Assembly (NCBI GenBank): GCA_947502885.1
Contig: CANNBP010000004.1
Span: 1 to 64,000 of the forward strand
Direction: 5' to 3'
Origin: an uncultured Aquimarina sp.
Lineage (GTDB): Bacteria > Bacteroidota > Bacteroidia > Flavobacteriales > Flavobacteriaceae
DNA: 64,000 nucleotides
The notes under the pieces were generated by a model, which saw only the letters and a program-made list of their open reading frames with translations, was not told where the DNA came from and ran no database searches. Positions 29,299 to 37,866 of this stretch are shown one piece after another. The position numbers and the translations under genes are program-made. Position 1 is the stretch's first letter. Each line of letters opens with the position of its first letter.

Positions 29299-29314
29299 TA
29301 TAATCGTTATATCA
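29296..29314. terminator. Small hairpin holding two convergent stop codons
   Basis: TGATATAA (29296-29303), 3-nt loop, TTATATCA (29307-29314). The TGA of the plus-strand gene and the TGA of the minus-strand gene are the two ends of the palindrome. It has no strong T-run, so termination activity is uncertain. Confidence 0.45.
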
Positions 29315-30016
29315 GAAGAGTTTTCCATATTTCAGTTTTCTTTTAAAAACCGATAAAGAGTATTCTCCTTTAACATCAACTCTCTCTATTTCAAACGGTT
29401 TCACAAAAGGAAAACGATTTAACCGATTTCCAATTCTTAATCCAAAAAGAAATCCGTTCTTTTCTAACTGCTCAAAAAATTCTTTTTTCCTATCCTTTTC
29501 ACGCGGATATTTACCATATGGATATGCCAATACAGGCGACAGATCAAGATTTTCTTCAGAAACAAATTCCATACACAAACGAGTATCTTCTTCTATATCT
29601 TCAAAAGTAAGTTCATTATATTTTTTATGATGAAAAGAATGAAAACCTAATTCAATTATAGATGAATCGAGAGACTTTAATTGATCTGCAGTCATTATAT
29701 CCAATGAAGAAGTATTCCAATTGTCTTTTGCTCCTATATAAGATAAAGGTGCAAAGAATGTTGCTTTAATATTATACTTTTTTAATAAAGGATATGCTAA
29801 TTCAAGTTGACTTGTATACACATCATCGAATGTTACAACTACATTCTTTTTTGAATTGAATTTACCTATATCTTTCAAGTCTTTCAAATGATGACTCACA
29901 TAACCATGTTCTACCAAATATTTTAATTGATTTTCTAGATTTTCTGCACTAATGGTAAGCCCTTTACTTTTATGAGTGCTAACATGATGATACATTAAAA
30001 TAGGCAATTTTGACAT
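29312..30016 (-). CDS. Polysaccharide deacetylase (NodB-like, CE4)
   Basis: 234 residues, without an obvious signal peptide. The N-terminus PILMYHHVS is typical of the family; motif 1 is VVVTFDDVY with the two aspartates, motif 2 is GFHSFHH with the zinc-binding histidines, and LAYPYGKY follows as motif 3. It would remove N- or O-acetyl groups from a glycan or a glycan intermediate. Its place among LOS-type transferases suggests that the substrate is a core sugar (for example an N-acetylhexosamine). The substrate is inferred, the fold is clear. Confidence 0.88.
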   Translation of the reverse strand: MSKLPILMYHHVSTHKSKGLTISAENLENQLKYLVEHGYVSHHLKDLKDIGKFNSKKNVVVTFDDVYTSQLELAYPLLKKYNIKATFFAPLSYIGAKDNWNTSSLDIMTADQLKSLDSSIIELGFHSFHHKKYNELTFEDIEEDTRLCMEFVSEENLDLSPVLAYPYGKYPREKDRKKEFFEQLEKNGFLFGLRIGNRLNRFPFVKPFEIERVDVKGEYSLSVFKRKLKYGKLF

Positions 30017-30076
30017 AAAGAATACTATTAAAAACCTGTCGTAAAATTATTACTTTTGTAGAAATTATAACCGAGA

Positions 30077-30829
30077 TTGAAAAATACTTTACAAATTAGC
30101 GTTCTTATCACAACATTTAACGCCATTGAAACTATAGATAGGCTTATCCACAGTCTTGAATTTGCAAAAGAAATTATTATTATAGACTCTTTTAGTAAAG
30201 ACGATACATTTACTGCTGCGGCAAAATATGATAATGTAACTATTTACAAAAACGAGTTTACTGATTTTTTATCTCAACGTGATTTTGCTATTTCTAAATC
30301 CACGAATGATTGGGTTGTTTTTGTAGATCAAGACGAAGAAATTCCCGAAACTCTTTCTAAAGAAATCGACGAGACACCCTACATATCAGACAACCATCTT
30401 TACCTTATCAAAAGAGATGCAGAGTTTATGGGAAAAACCATGAAAAGCAATTCTCAAACTAAAAATGATGAGATTATAATCTATAACAAAAATAAACACA
30501 AGAATTCGAACATAATTACTAATACTCCCAAAGAAAAAAGCTACACAATAAACTTAAAAAACAAACTAAATTCGTATACTACATTTGATAATTACACTAG
30601 AAGGCTACACAACAAAAGTACCTTAGAAGCAAAAGCATTGTATCATAAAAAAAAGAAACCATCGCTATATCATTTTTTAATCCTTCCATTTATTCAGTTT
30701 TGGAAACAGTTTCTTTTCAACTTACGGTTTTTAGATAAAAAGGAAGGCTTTGTTTTATCATATATTACAGCTTTTTCAGTTTTTAAACGATATATCAACC
30801 TTTGGCTTATGTATCGTAAAATCGAATAA
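30077..30829 (+). CDS. Divergent GT2 glycosyltransferase, LgtF/WaaE-like (copy b)
   Basis: 250 residues. No in-frame ATG precedes the conserved start; TTG at 30077 is the likely initiator, with a -7-like TACTTTTG at 30051-30058. The nucleotide site (EIIIIDSFSKDDTF) and a DQD metal site (WVVFVDQDEEI) are present. The region where copies a and c carry VHE or PHDS is replaced by a lysine- and asparagine-rich stretch (NTPKEKS), so the acceptor or catalytic side has changed. The C-terminal FWKQFLFNLRFLDKKEGF matches the family. Activity is uncertain. Confidence 0.75.
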   Translation: MKNTLQISVLITTFNAIETIDRLIHSLEFAKEIIIIDSFSKDDTFTAAAKYDNVTIYKNEFTDFLSQRDFAISKSTNDWVVFVDQDEEIPETLSKEIDETPYISDNHLYLIKRDAEFMGKTMKSNSQTKNDEIIIYNKNKHKNSNIITNTPKEKSYTINLKNKLNSYTTFDNYTRRLHNKSTLEAKALYHKKKKPSLYHFLILPFIQFWKQFLFNLRFLDKKEGFVLSYITAFSVFKRYINLWLMYRKIE

Positions 30830-30910
30830 CATTTCTAAAACGAAAAAGCAGAATTTTTCTACCTTATTACCTCAAAAAATGGCTATTTTTGACAAAAATT
30901 AATACAACTG

Positions 30911-31675
30911 ATGGTCAAACTCTCTGGAGTCATTATTACATATAATGAGGAAAATAAAATTGAAAGATGCTTACAGTCCCTTATAGATGTAGCCGATGAA
31001 ATTGTTGTTGTTGATTCTTATTCTTCAGACAAAACAGAAGAGATTTGCAAAAAGTATAATGTAAAGTTTGTTTCTCAAAAGTTTCTAGGATATGTAGAAC
31101 AAAAAAACTTTGCAATTACACAAGCCAGTAATGATTATATTGTCTCTTTGGATGGAGACGAGGCTCTATCTCCAGAACTTCAAAAATCTCTTGTAAAGCT
31201 TAAATCCAATTGGGTACACGATGGGTACACTGCAAACCGTTATAACAACTTTTGCGGTCAATGGATCAAACATTCTGACTGGTATCCGGATAGAAAAATG
31301 AGATTTTTCAAAAAAGGAAAAGGAGAATGGAAAGGCATCAACCCGCATGATTCTTTTAAATTAAACAATCCAAAATCCTCTGCAAAACTAAAAGGAGATA
31401 TTCTACATTGGAACTATGCCACTTATCAAGAATTTAATCTCAAAACGGATAAATTTTCTTCTATCTCGGCAGAATCATATTTTGCCCTTGGAAAAAAGGC
31501 CCCTATTTGGAAAATACTTTTAAATCCTACTTGGGCATTTTTTAAATCCTACTTTCTTAGACTAGGTTTTCTAGATGGTCTAAATGGTTTTGTTATTTGT
31601 GTACAAACAGCCAACATCACTTTTTTAAAATACACTAAACTTAGAGAACTAATCAAGAAAAATAAAAAGAAGTAA
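30911..31675 (+). CDS. Glycosyltransferase family 2, LgtF/WaaE-like (copy c)
   Basis: 254 residues, with LSGVIITYNEENKIERC, EIVVVDSYSSDKTE, the metal site DGDE (YIVSLDGDEAL), WYPDRKMRFFKKG and a PHDSF acceptor motif. A hydrophobic C-terminal part (FFKSYFLRLGFLDGLNG) fits membrane association. The role is as for its paralogue at 28561: addition of a sugar to the LOS core. A -7-like box TATTTTTG (30884-30891) lies 20 bp before the ATG. It converges with the second WaaP-like kinase with only 5 bp between stops. Confidence 0.87.
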   Translation: MVKLSGVIITYNEENKIERCLQSLIDVADEIVVVDSYSSDKTEEICKKYNVKFVSQKFLGYVEQKNFAITQASNDYIVSLDGDEALSPELQKSLVKLKSNWVHDGYTANRYNNFCGQWIKHSDWYPDRKMRFFKKGKGEWKGINPHDSFKLNNPKSSAKLKGDILHWNYATYQEFNLKTDKFSSISAESYFALGKKAPIWKILLNPTWAFFKSYFLRLGFLDGLNGFVICVQTANITFLKYTKLRELIKKNKKK

Positions 31676-31680
31676 TCCAA

Positions 31681-32448
31681 CTATCTTTTTCTCCAAAAAA
31701 GAATCTTTTTCTTTAAACGATCTTTTCTATAATATCTGCTTTGAAACTCTTCGGTATATCTCCACATCAACTCATAAATCTCATTTTCATTTTCTCTACT
31801 ACATATTGCATACTCATTACTCATTATCTTAACCATAGATTTATGAATGGTCAATTTGGCAAAATTCTTAACCCTGGTATCAAAATCCATTTCTTCAAAT
31901 TTCATTCTATTTAAATCAACCAAATAAAAATCATAGCCGCCCTTTGTTCGTTTAATCAATGTATTTCCTGGTGAGTGATCCAAAAAATTAATCTTATTTT
32001 GATGCAATTTAAAAGTAAACCTGGTAAATGCTCTTAAAATATCATCATAATCATCTATACTAAAATCATTTGTTAAATCCCTATACATCAAATCAGCATC
32101 TAACAACTCACTTACATAATAACTTCTTTTAAACAAAAATGGAGTTGTTTCTAATTTATAAGCTACTGCTTTGGGGGTTTGTATTCCTAATTCCATTAGC
32201 TTACTTGCAAATATAAAAGAACGTTCCGCCTTAGATTTTCTAATGAAACGATAAGCAATTTGATTCACTATATTAGGAATCTTAAATGATTTTATAGCAT
32301 ATTGGTTACCCCTAATAGTAACAACCTTGATTACATTGCGCTCGGCGTCTCCTAAAATTTGAGAATGAGAATCAAAACTATTTACAGCTTTTTCTATTTC
32401 CTTTTCTATTGAGAGTGAATCAGGATGTACAATAAATTTGCTTTGCAT
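31681..32448 (-). CDS. WaaP/Kdo-kinase-like lipopolysaccharide kinase (copy 2)
   Basis: 255 residues from ATG 32448 (MQSKFIVHPD), chosen because the paralogue at 22782-23537 begins at the same place. Shared features are GDAERNVIKV, YAIKSFKIPN with the nucleotide-binding lysine, RKSKAERSF, the catalytic loop NFLDHSPGNTL and YLVDLNRMKFEEMDF. By family it phosphorylates an inner-core sugar. Two copies on either side of the cluster suggest two phosphorylation sites or two donor/acceptor specificities. It is the downstream neighbour of the GT2 gene at 32496. Confidence 0.85.
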   Translation of the reverse strand: MQSKFIVHPDSLSIEKEIEKAVNSFDSHSQILGDAERNVIKVVTIRGNQYAIKSFKIPNIVNQIAYRFIRKSKAERSFIFASKLMELGIQTPKAVAYKLETTPFLFKRSYYVSELLDADLMYRDLTNDFSIDDYDDILRAFTRFTFKLHQNKINFLDHSPGNTLIKRTKGGYDFYLVDLNRMKFEEMDFDTRVKNFAKLTIHKSMVKIMSNEYAICSRENENEIYELMWRYTEEFQSRYYRKDRLKKKILFWRKR

Positions 32449-32495
32449 AGTATGAGTTAACCTTGTCAAAGATACTTAATATCCAATATCGCAAG

Positions 32496-33293
32496 TTATT
32501 TTTTTAAGTATTTATCAATTCCATCTTCACACCACACCAAATTCTTTTGTTGAGCTAATTTTTGAATTTCATCATTCTCTTCTAATCTACTTCTAGATTT
32601 TTCCTGATGCCAAATATGATAAACAATACCTTGATATCGTAAACGCCTACCTACACCACCATTATTAAGAATTCTAACTATCAATTCACTATCTTCTCTA
32701 CCCCAACCCTCTATAGATTCATTATAGCCATTTACTTTTACAACATCTTCTTTCCAAAAAGATATATTACACCCTCTCACCTTATTAGACAATATTGGAC
32801 TGGATTTAAAAAAATGCCCAAATAAAGGAATTCGCAATGCTCTTGTTCTTTTTTTGATGCCTTTTGAAAAAAGATTAAAGTGTATTTTTTGTTTTCTAAA
32901 CAGAGTTTCTAAGTAGTCTTTTTGAATATTAACCCTCGATCCATAAAGAAATACACCTTTCTTAGCCCGACTCAAATGATCTTTCACAAAATCTCTATGC
33001 ATTATACAATCTCCATCAACTTCGATTATATAATCTGCATATGTATGTGCTATAGCTTTATTTAGAACTTTTCCTTTTCTAAATCCTTTATCCTCATGCC
33101 ATATATGTTCTAGTGGCACACCAATCTGATTTTTGTATTGCTCGATTACTGCCTTAGTTTTTTCTCCAGAACCATCATCAGCTATCAGAACTTGATCAGG
33201 CTTAACACTTTGATTCACTACACTTTTTAACACTAAAGAAAGAGCTTCTGGCCAATTATAAGTAGAAATAACCAATGCTGATTTAATTTTCAT
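32496..33293 (-). CDS. Glycosyltransferase family 2 with galactosyltransferase-type C-terminus
   Basis: 265 residues. SALVISTYNWPEAL, VLIADDGSGEKT, HEDKGFRKGKVLNKAI, the metal site DGD (YIIEVDGDCIMHRDF), GWGREDSELIVRIL and a C-terminal YHIWHQEKSR are all present. It differs from the three tandem GT2 genes in the acceptor region, being closer to the chondroitin/galactosyltransferase-like subgroup. It lies 7 bp downstream of the next gene (33301) and 47 bp upstream of the WaaP-like gene, so the three are probably one transcript. Confidence 0.88.
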   Translation of the reverse strand: MKIKSALVISTYNWPEALSLVLKSVVNQSVKPDQVLIADDGSGEKTKAVIEQYKNQIGVPLEHIWHEDKGFRKGKVLNKAIAHTYADYIIEVDGDCIMHRDFVKDHLSRAKKGVFLYGSRVNIQKDYLETLFRKQKIHFNLFSKGIKKRTRALRIPLFGHFFKSSPILSNKVRGCNISFWKEDVVKVNGYNESIEGWGREDSELIVRILNNGGVGRRLRYQGIVYHIWHQEKSRSRLEENDEIQKLAQQKNLVWCEDGIDKYLKK

Positions 33294-33300
33294 AACACCT

Positions 33301-34164
33301 TTATTTAAACAGATATTTTATAAACTGCCCAAGATTCTTTTTAAAAATAAAAAAAGGTGAATGATACATACTATCCTCTTGCCTCACACTTTTTGACAAA
33401 TCACTCAAAGAATCTCCTTTTAAAAACTTTAATGTTTTCCAACTTTCAGGCTCTAAATAGAAAAAATCCTCCATTTCTTTATAATTTTTCTCATTTACTG
33501 CTTCCCATTTACTCAAAAAACTTTCTTTGTCTATATCATGATTATGTCCCCAATTATCAAGTTTTAATTCCAACTCTTTTTTAGTCCTAGAAATACACTC
33601 ATGAAGAATCAAAGAATTATGATAAATTGTTCTACTCTCTGTTTTCCGTCCCATTTTATAATCAGGATAATTAGTAGCCGCCTTGACTTTTGTAGCATCA
33701 TCAACTATAAGAACACCTCCTTCTACTCGTTTATAAATATTAATTAAAAAAGGAGATATTTCTACAGGATTTTTTTCTGGATTTTTAAGCAAATGCTTTT
33801 TAGATCTTAAAAACTTTACAAACTCAGGGAAATCTATAAAATACTCATCTGCATCTAGTTGAACTATCCAATTACCTTTTCCCATTTGCTTTGCTAGCAT
33901 TTTACGTTCTCTGACTTCACACTCCATTGTGGTATATTCAGGCACATAAAAGTCATCTTCATAAATCACAATTTTTTTTTCAAGATCAAACTCTTTTATC
34001 CAATCAAAAAATGACTCTTCAATAGTAATAGGATTCCCTTTCCATGTCTTTCTATTTTGATCTATAGCCAAAAAAACGGTATCTGCTTCTTTATAAATTA
34101 GCGGAATAGCATTTTTCAACAACTCATAGTCATACGAAACCAAAAAACCAACTTGTATTTTCAC
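33301..34164 (-). CDS. Putative glycosyltransferase (GT2-related)
   Basis: 287 residues. It opens with KIQVGFLVSYDYELLKNAIP and carries a metal-binding DADE in WIVQLDADEYF (near residue 130), both typical of GT-A transferases. A separate motif, GHNHDIDKESFLSKWEAV (around 212-230), suggests a helical acceptor region. It has no signal peptide. I do not recognise a defined subfamily; GT2-like or GT92-like are possible. It is the first gene of a tight three-gene transcript (33301, 32496, 31681) in the glycan cluster and is divergent from glf. Confidence 0.7.
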   Translation of the reverse strand: MKIQVGFLVSYDYELLKNAIPLIYKEADTVFLAIDQNRKTWKGNPITIEESFFDWIKEFDLEKKIVIYEDDFYVPEYTTMECEVRERKMLAKQMGKGNWIVQLDADEYFIDFPEFVKFLRSKKHLLKNPEKNPVEISPFLINIYKRVEGGVLIVDDATKVKAATNYPDYKMGRKTESRTIYHNSLILHECISRTKKELELKLDNWGHNHDIDKESFLSKWEAVNEKNYKEMEDFFYLEPESWKTLKFLKGDSLSDLSKSVRQEDSMYHSPFFIFKKNLGQFIKYLFK

Positions 34165-34225
34165 TAGATGAAATTATAACGTTACCTCTGCAATATTATA
34201 AAATATCTTGTTAATTTTACCCCTT

Positions 34226-35335
34226 ATGAAAGAATATGATTATTTGATCGTTGGCGCTGGTCTTTTTGGGTGTGTATTCGCTCATGAAGCAACAAAAAAA
34301 GGTAAAAAATGTTTAGTCATTGACAAACGACCTCATTTAGGCGGCAATGTTTATTGTGACAATGTTAATGGTATTAATGTTCACAAATATGGAGCACACA
34401 TTTTTCACACAAATGATGAGTACATATGGAATTATGTAAATCAATTTGCCCAATTCAACAATTATATAAATTCTCCTGTATCTATTTCAAAAGGCAAGCT
34501 ATATAACTTACCTTTTAACATGAATACTTTTTATCAACTTTGGGGAACAAAAACCCCTATCGAGGCTAAAAAAGTGATCGATCAACAGATAAAAGAGTAT
34601 GGGGTCAAAAACCCTAAAAACCTTGAAGAACAAGCTTTATCATTAATTGGCAAAGATATTTATGAAACACTTATCAAGGAATATACAGAAAAACAATGGG
34701 GTATGAAAGCCACAGAATTACCTGCTTTCATAATCAAAAGGTTACCTATTCGATTAACTTTTGACAACAATTATTTTAACGATAAATATCAAGGCATCCC
34801 GATAGGAGGATACAATACAATTATTGATGGACTATTACAAAATGTTGAAGTAAAAACAAATGTTGATTTTTTTGAAAACAAGACCGAACTAGAGTCAAAA
34901 GCTAAAAAGGTAGTTTTCACTGGTAAAATAGATGAGTATTTTGATTATGAGTTTAACAAACTTGAATATCGATCATTACGCTTTGAAAATGAGATATTAG
35001 ATTGCACAAATTTTCAAGGTAACGCCGTGGTAAACTACAATGATAAGGAAGTACCTTTTACTCGTATTATTGAACATAAACATTTTGAGTTTGGAAATCA
35101 ACAACAAACTGTAATAACCAGAGAATATCCCGAGAAATGGACATCAGAAAAAGAAGCTTTTTACCCTATCAACAATCAAGCTAATCAAAAAATCTATCAA
35201 CATTATAAAAATAAAGCAAATAAGCTATCAAATACTATTTTTGGAGGGCGTTTAGCTGAATATCGTTATTACGATATGCATCAAATTATTGCTTCAGCAT
35301 TAAAAAAAGTAAATCAAGAACTTCAAAACAGTTAA
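34226..35335 (+). CDS. glf: UDP-galactopyranose mutase
   Basis: 369 residues from ATG 34226 (MKEYDYLIVGAG); an upstream TTG in frame is unlikely. The FAD-binding GAGLFG motif, KRPHLGGNVY and HKYGAHIFHTN are the family marks, with YTEKQWG and RLAEYRYYDMHQ near the C-terminus. The flavoenzyme converts UDP-galactopyranose to UDP-galactofuranose in the cytosol. This is good evidence that the glycan built here contains galactofuranose. It is followed 11 bp later by the DUF4422 gene. Confidence 0.95.
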   Translation: MKEYDYLIVGAGLFGCVFAHEATKKGKKCLVIDKRPHLGGNVYCDNVNGINVHKYGAHIFHTNDEYIWNYVNQFAQFNNYINSPVSISKGKLYNLPFNMNTFYQLWGTKTPIEAKKVIDQQIKEYGVKNPKNLEEQALSLIGKDIYETLIKEYTEKQWGMKATELPAFIIKRLPIRLTFDNNYFNDKYQGIPIGGYNTIIDGLLQNVEVKTNVDFFENKTELESKAKKVVFTGKIDEYFDYEFNKLEYRSLRFENEILDCTNFQGNAVVNYNDKEVPFTRIIEHKHFEFGNQQQTVITREYPEKWTSEKEAFYPINNQANQKIYQHYKNKANKLSNTIFGGRLAEYRYYDMHQIIASALKKVNQELQNS

Positions 35336-35346
35336 AACACTTAACT

Positions 35347-36123
35347 ATGGTTAAAATTTTTGTAGTAACACATAAAGAAAATCCCTTATTACAGAATGAA
35401 TTGTACCAGCCAATTCAAGTAAACTCAATAAAAAACCCACCCATATACGATGGCATACTAACCGATAGTATCTCGGACAATATTGCTTTAAAAAATGAAA
35501 ACTATTGTGAATTGACTGCAAGTTATTGGTTATCCAAAAATTATCCCAAAACAGAATATATTGGCTTATGTCATTATAGACGGTATTTCAATTTCTATAA
35601 AAACCCTTTAAGTTTTAAGCCGTCTACTCAGAAAAAAATCAGTTCAAATAATTTCAAAAAAACAAAGTTATTTAGAACACCCCCTAAAAAGCAAGAAAAA
35701 TATATTATTGATATTCTCAAAAAATATGATGTAATATTGCCTTTACACTATAGCCTAGGAGTAGATAAAAGAAAAATCTCACTATCAGAGAATTATGCTA
35801 TTAATCATAGAAAAGAAGATTTTGATATTACCAAACAAATTATTTTGGAAAAATATCCAGAATACAAAAACAGTATTCACACATATCTAGAACAGAGTCC
35901 TGTTTTTTTCATTGCAAATATGTTGATTACTTCAAAAAAGATTTGGGACGATTACCACAACTGGTTATTTGATATTCTTTTTGAGTTAGAAAAAAGAATT
36001 GAAATCCCTAAAGATGACTATCAAAAAAGAATATTTGGGTTTATTTCTGAGAGGTTAACGGCTCTATATTTTCAACATCATAATTTTAAAATAAAGGAAA
36101 TACCATTATATAAAATCGTGTGA
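35347..36123 (+). CDS. DUF4422 domain protein (capsular glycan transferase-like)
   Basis: 258 residues. VKIFVVTHKENPL, ILTDSISDNIALKNENYCELTA, and IGLCHYRRYF are the recognisable DUF4422 features; the family is found in capsule and LPS clusters and is regarded as glycosyltransferase-like, some members with galactofuranosyl roles. Directly behind glf (11-bp gap), it is a reasonable candidate to use UDP-galactofuranose, but that is inference. It has no membrane segment. Confidence 0.82.
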   Translation: MVKIFVVTHKENPLLQNELYQPIQVNSIKNPPIYDGILTDSISDNIALKNENYCELTASYWLSKNYPKTEYIGLCHYRRYFNFYKNPLSFKPSTQKKISSNNFKKTKLFRTPPKKQEKYIIDILKKYDVILPLHYSLGVDKRKISLSENYAINHRKEDFDITKQIILEKYPEYKNSIHTYLEQSPVFFIANMLITSKKIWDDYHNWLFDILFELEKRIEIPKDDYQKRIFGFISERLTALYFQHHNFKIKEIPLYKIV

Positions 36124-36248
36124 TTAAAAAATACACGGTTAAAAAACATAAGTATTGTTTGATAACTAATCTTTACTAATTTACCTCTTTACAATTAAAT
36201 CATCATTCGTTCCGATAACTATCTAAATTTAGAATCATAAAATATCAT

Positions 36249-36278
36249 TGCTACGTTATCAAAATAAAATAACTTTGC
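36249..36278 (+). promoter_or_regulatory. Consensus Bacteroidota promoter of the GT4-tsaC-cca unit
   Basis: TTG (36249-36251), a 19-bp spacer, then TAACTTTG (36271-36278) match the TTG-N19-TAnnTTTG consensus exactly. The predicted start of transcription is near 36284, which places a short leader before ATG 36303 and argues against the TTG codon at 36285 as the start. Confidence 0.75.
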
Positions 36279-36302
36279 ACAAATTTGGAGCATATTAAAA
36301 AA

Positions 36303-37289
36303 ATGAAAATACTCATTGCAAATCATTCAGGCCCCATACCTGTTCAAAAATATGGTGGTACAGAAAGAGTTATTTGGGGATTAGGTAAAGAACTTGCTAA
36401 GTTAGGGCATGAAGTTACATACCTTACACCAAAGGGGTCGTCTTGTGAGTTTGCTAAAATCATTATTTACAATCCTGATGTTGATTTAAATGAACAAATT
36501 CCAAACGATATAGATGTTGTACATTTTAATTTCATCCCAAATGTTAAAATTAAAAAGCCTTATCTAACCACAATGCATGGTAATCCATCTGACGACGGAG
36601 ATATAGATTCAAATACGGTCTTTATATCTAAGAATCAAGCAAAACGAAATGGCTCTACGGTATTCGTATACAATGGATTGGATTGGAATGATTATCCAAG
36701 CGTAGATTTATCTCTAAATCGTTCAGGACTAAACTTCCTTGGTAAATCTTCTCTAAAAGTGAAAAACGTTTTTGGCGCTGCAAAAATAGCACTTAAAACA
36801 AAAAGTAAGCTTCATGTAATAGGAGGAGAAAGATGGTCTTTTCGTAATCTAAAAAGAGGATTTAAATACACTCTTAATCCAAATATCATTTTTCATGGAA
36901 TGGTCGATAATACCGAAAAAATAAACATCATCAAGCGTACCAAAGCCCTTATATTTCCTGTACTATGGCATGAGCCTTTTGGGCTTGCAATCATAGAAAA
37001 TATGTATGCAGGATGTGCCGTCTTTGGCACTAAGAATGGAGCGCTTGAAGAACTTATAACTCCTGAAGTTGGTTTTACAGGAAATAGTACAACAGAAATA
37101 GCCAATGCAGTTAAAAGTTTTGACTACAATCCTAAACGATGTCATGATTATGCTGTTAAAAATTTTAATTCTGAAGTAATGACAAAATCATATCTTCAAC
37201 TTTATAAAAAAGTGATTTCTGGAGAATCGTTACATACAAAACCACCAAAATATATCAATTCAGAAAACACAATTCCAAAATTTAACTAA
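36303..37289 (+). CDS. Glycosyltransferase family 4
   Basis: 328 residues, GT-B fold. N-terminal MKILIANHSGPIPVQKYGGTERVIWGLGKELAKLG is split across the acceptor domain (GGTERV). The C-terminal donor domain has FHGMVDN, the LIFPVLWHEPFGLAIIENM signature with the conserved Glu, and GALEELI. It is a retaining transferase acting on a nucleotide sugar at the cytoplasmic side of the membrane. It is the last glycan gene on this side and overlaps tsaC by one base (TAATG), so it is co-transcribed with two tRNA genes. Confidence 0.87.
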   Translation: MKILIANHSGPIPVQKYGGTERVIWGLGKELAKLGHEVTYLTPKGSSCEFAKIIIYNPDVDLNEQIPNDIDVVHFNFIPNVKIKKPYLTTMHGNPSDDGDIDSNTVFISKNQAKRNGSTVFVYNGLDWNDYPSVDLSLNRSGLNFLGKSSLKVKNVFGAAKIALKTKSKLHVIGGERWSFRNLKRGFKYTLNPNIIFHGMVDNTEKINIIKRTKALIFPVLWHEPFGLAIIENMYAGCAVFGTKNGALEELITPEVGFTGNSTTEIANAVKSFDYNPKRCHDYAVKNFNSEVMTKSYLQLYKKVISGESLHTKPPKYINSENTIPKFN

Positions 37290-37858
37290 TGCAAGATCAA
37301 TATTCAGAAATAGAAAAAACACTTACAGTATTAAAAAAAGGAGGAATTATTCTGTACCCAACGGATACTGTATGGGGTATTGGATGTGATGCCACCAATG
37401 CTGATGCAATTGATAAAATCTATGCTTTAAAGCAAAGAGAAGAAAGTAAATCTATGATTTGCTTGGTAAGTGATTTTAAAATGCTTCAGCAATATGTCGA
37501 AGAAATACCCGAAGTCGCATATGATATATTAAAATACGCCAAAAAGCCCACCACTATAATTTATGATCGCCCTTTGCGAATTGCCGAAAATATTATCGCA
37601 AAAGACAACAGTTTAGGCATAAGAGTAGTAAGAGATCCTTTCTGCGGAAAACTGATTAGAAAACTCAAAAGACCTATCATTTCTACTTCTGCTAATATAA
37701 GTGGTATACCATCACCAAAAAACTTTAAAGAAATATCTAATGCTATTTTGGAGGGCGTAGACTATGTTGTAAATTTGCCTTTGCAAAATAAAGGTGCTAA
37801 ACCTTCTTCAATTATTAAGATTGGAGGAGATAGTACTGTAAAAATTATAAGGAAGTAA
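37289..37858 (+). CDS. L-threonylcarbamoyladenylate synthase (TsaC/Sua5/YrdC family)
   Basis: 189 residues, single YrdC-type domain without the Sua5 extension. GGIILYPTDTVWGIGCDATN, KQREESKSMICLV and RPIISTSANISG are the diagnostic motifs. It makes threonylcarbamoyl-AMP for the t6A37 modification of ANN-decoding tRNAs. The start codon overlaps the stop of the GT4 gene by one base, and cca follows 8 bp later. Some YciO members of this family are not TsaC, so I leave the symbol open. Confidence 0.88.
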   Translation: MQDQYSEIEKTLTVLKKGGIILYPTDTVWGIGCDATNADAIDKIYALKQREESKSMICLVSDFKMLQQYVEEIPEVAYDILKYAKKPTTIIYDRPLRIAENIIAKDNSLGIRVVRDPFCGKLIRKLKRPIISTSANISGIPSPKNFKEISNAILEGVDYVVNLPLQNKGAKPSSIIKIGGDSTVKIIRK

Positions 37859-37866
37859 ATTGATTC

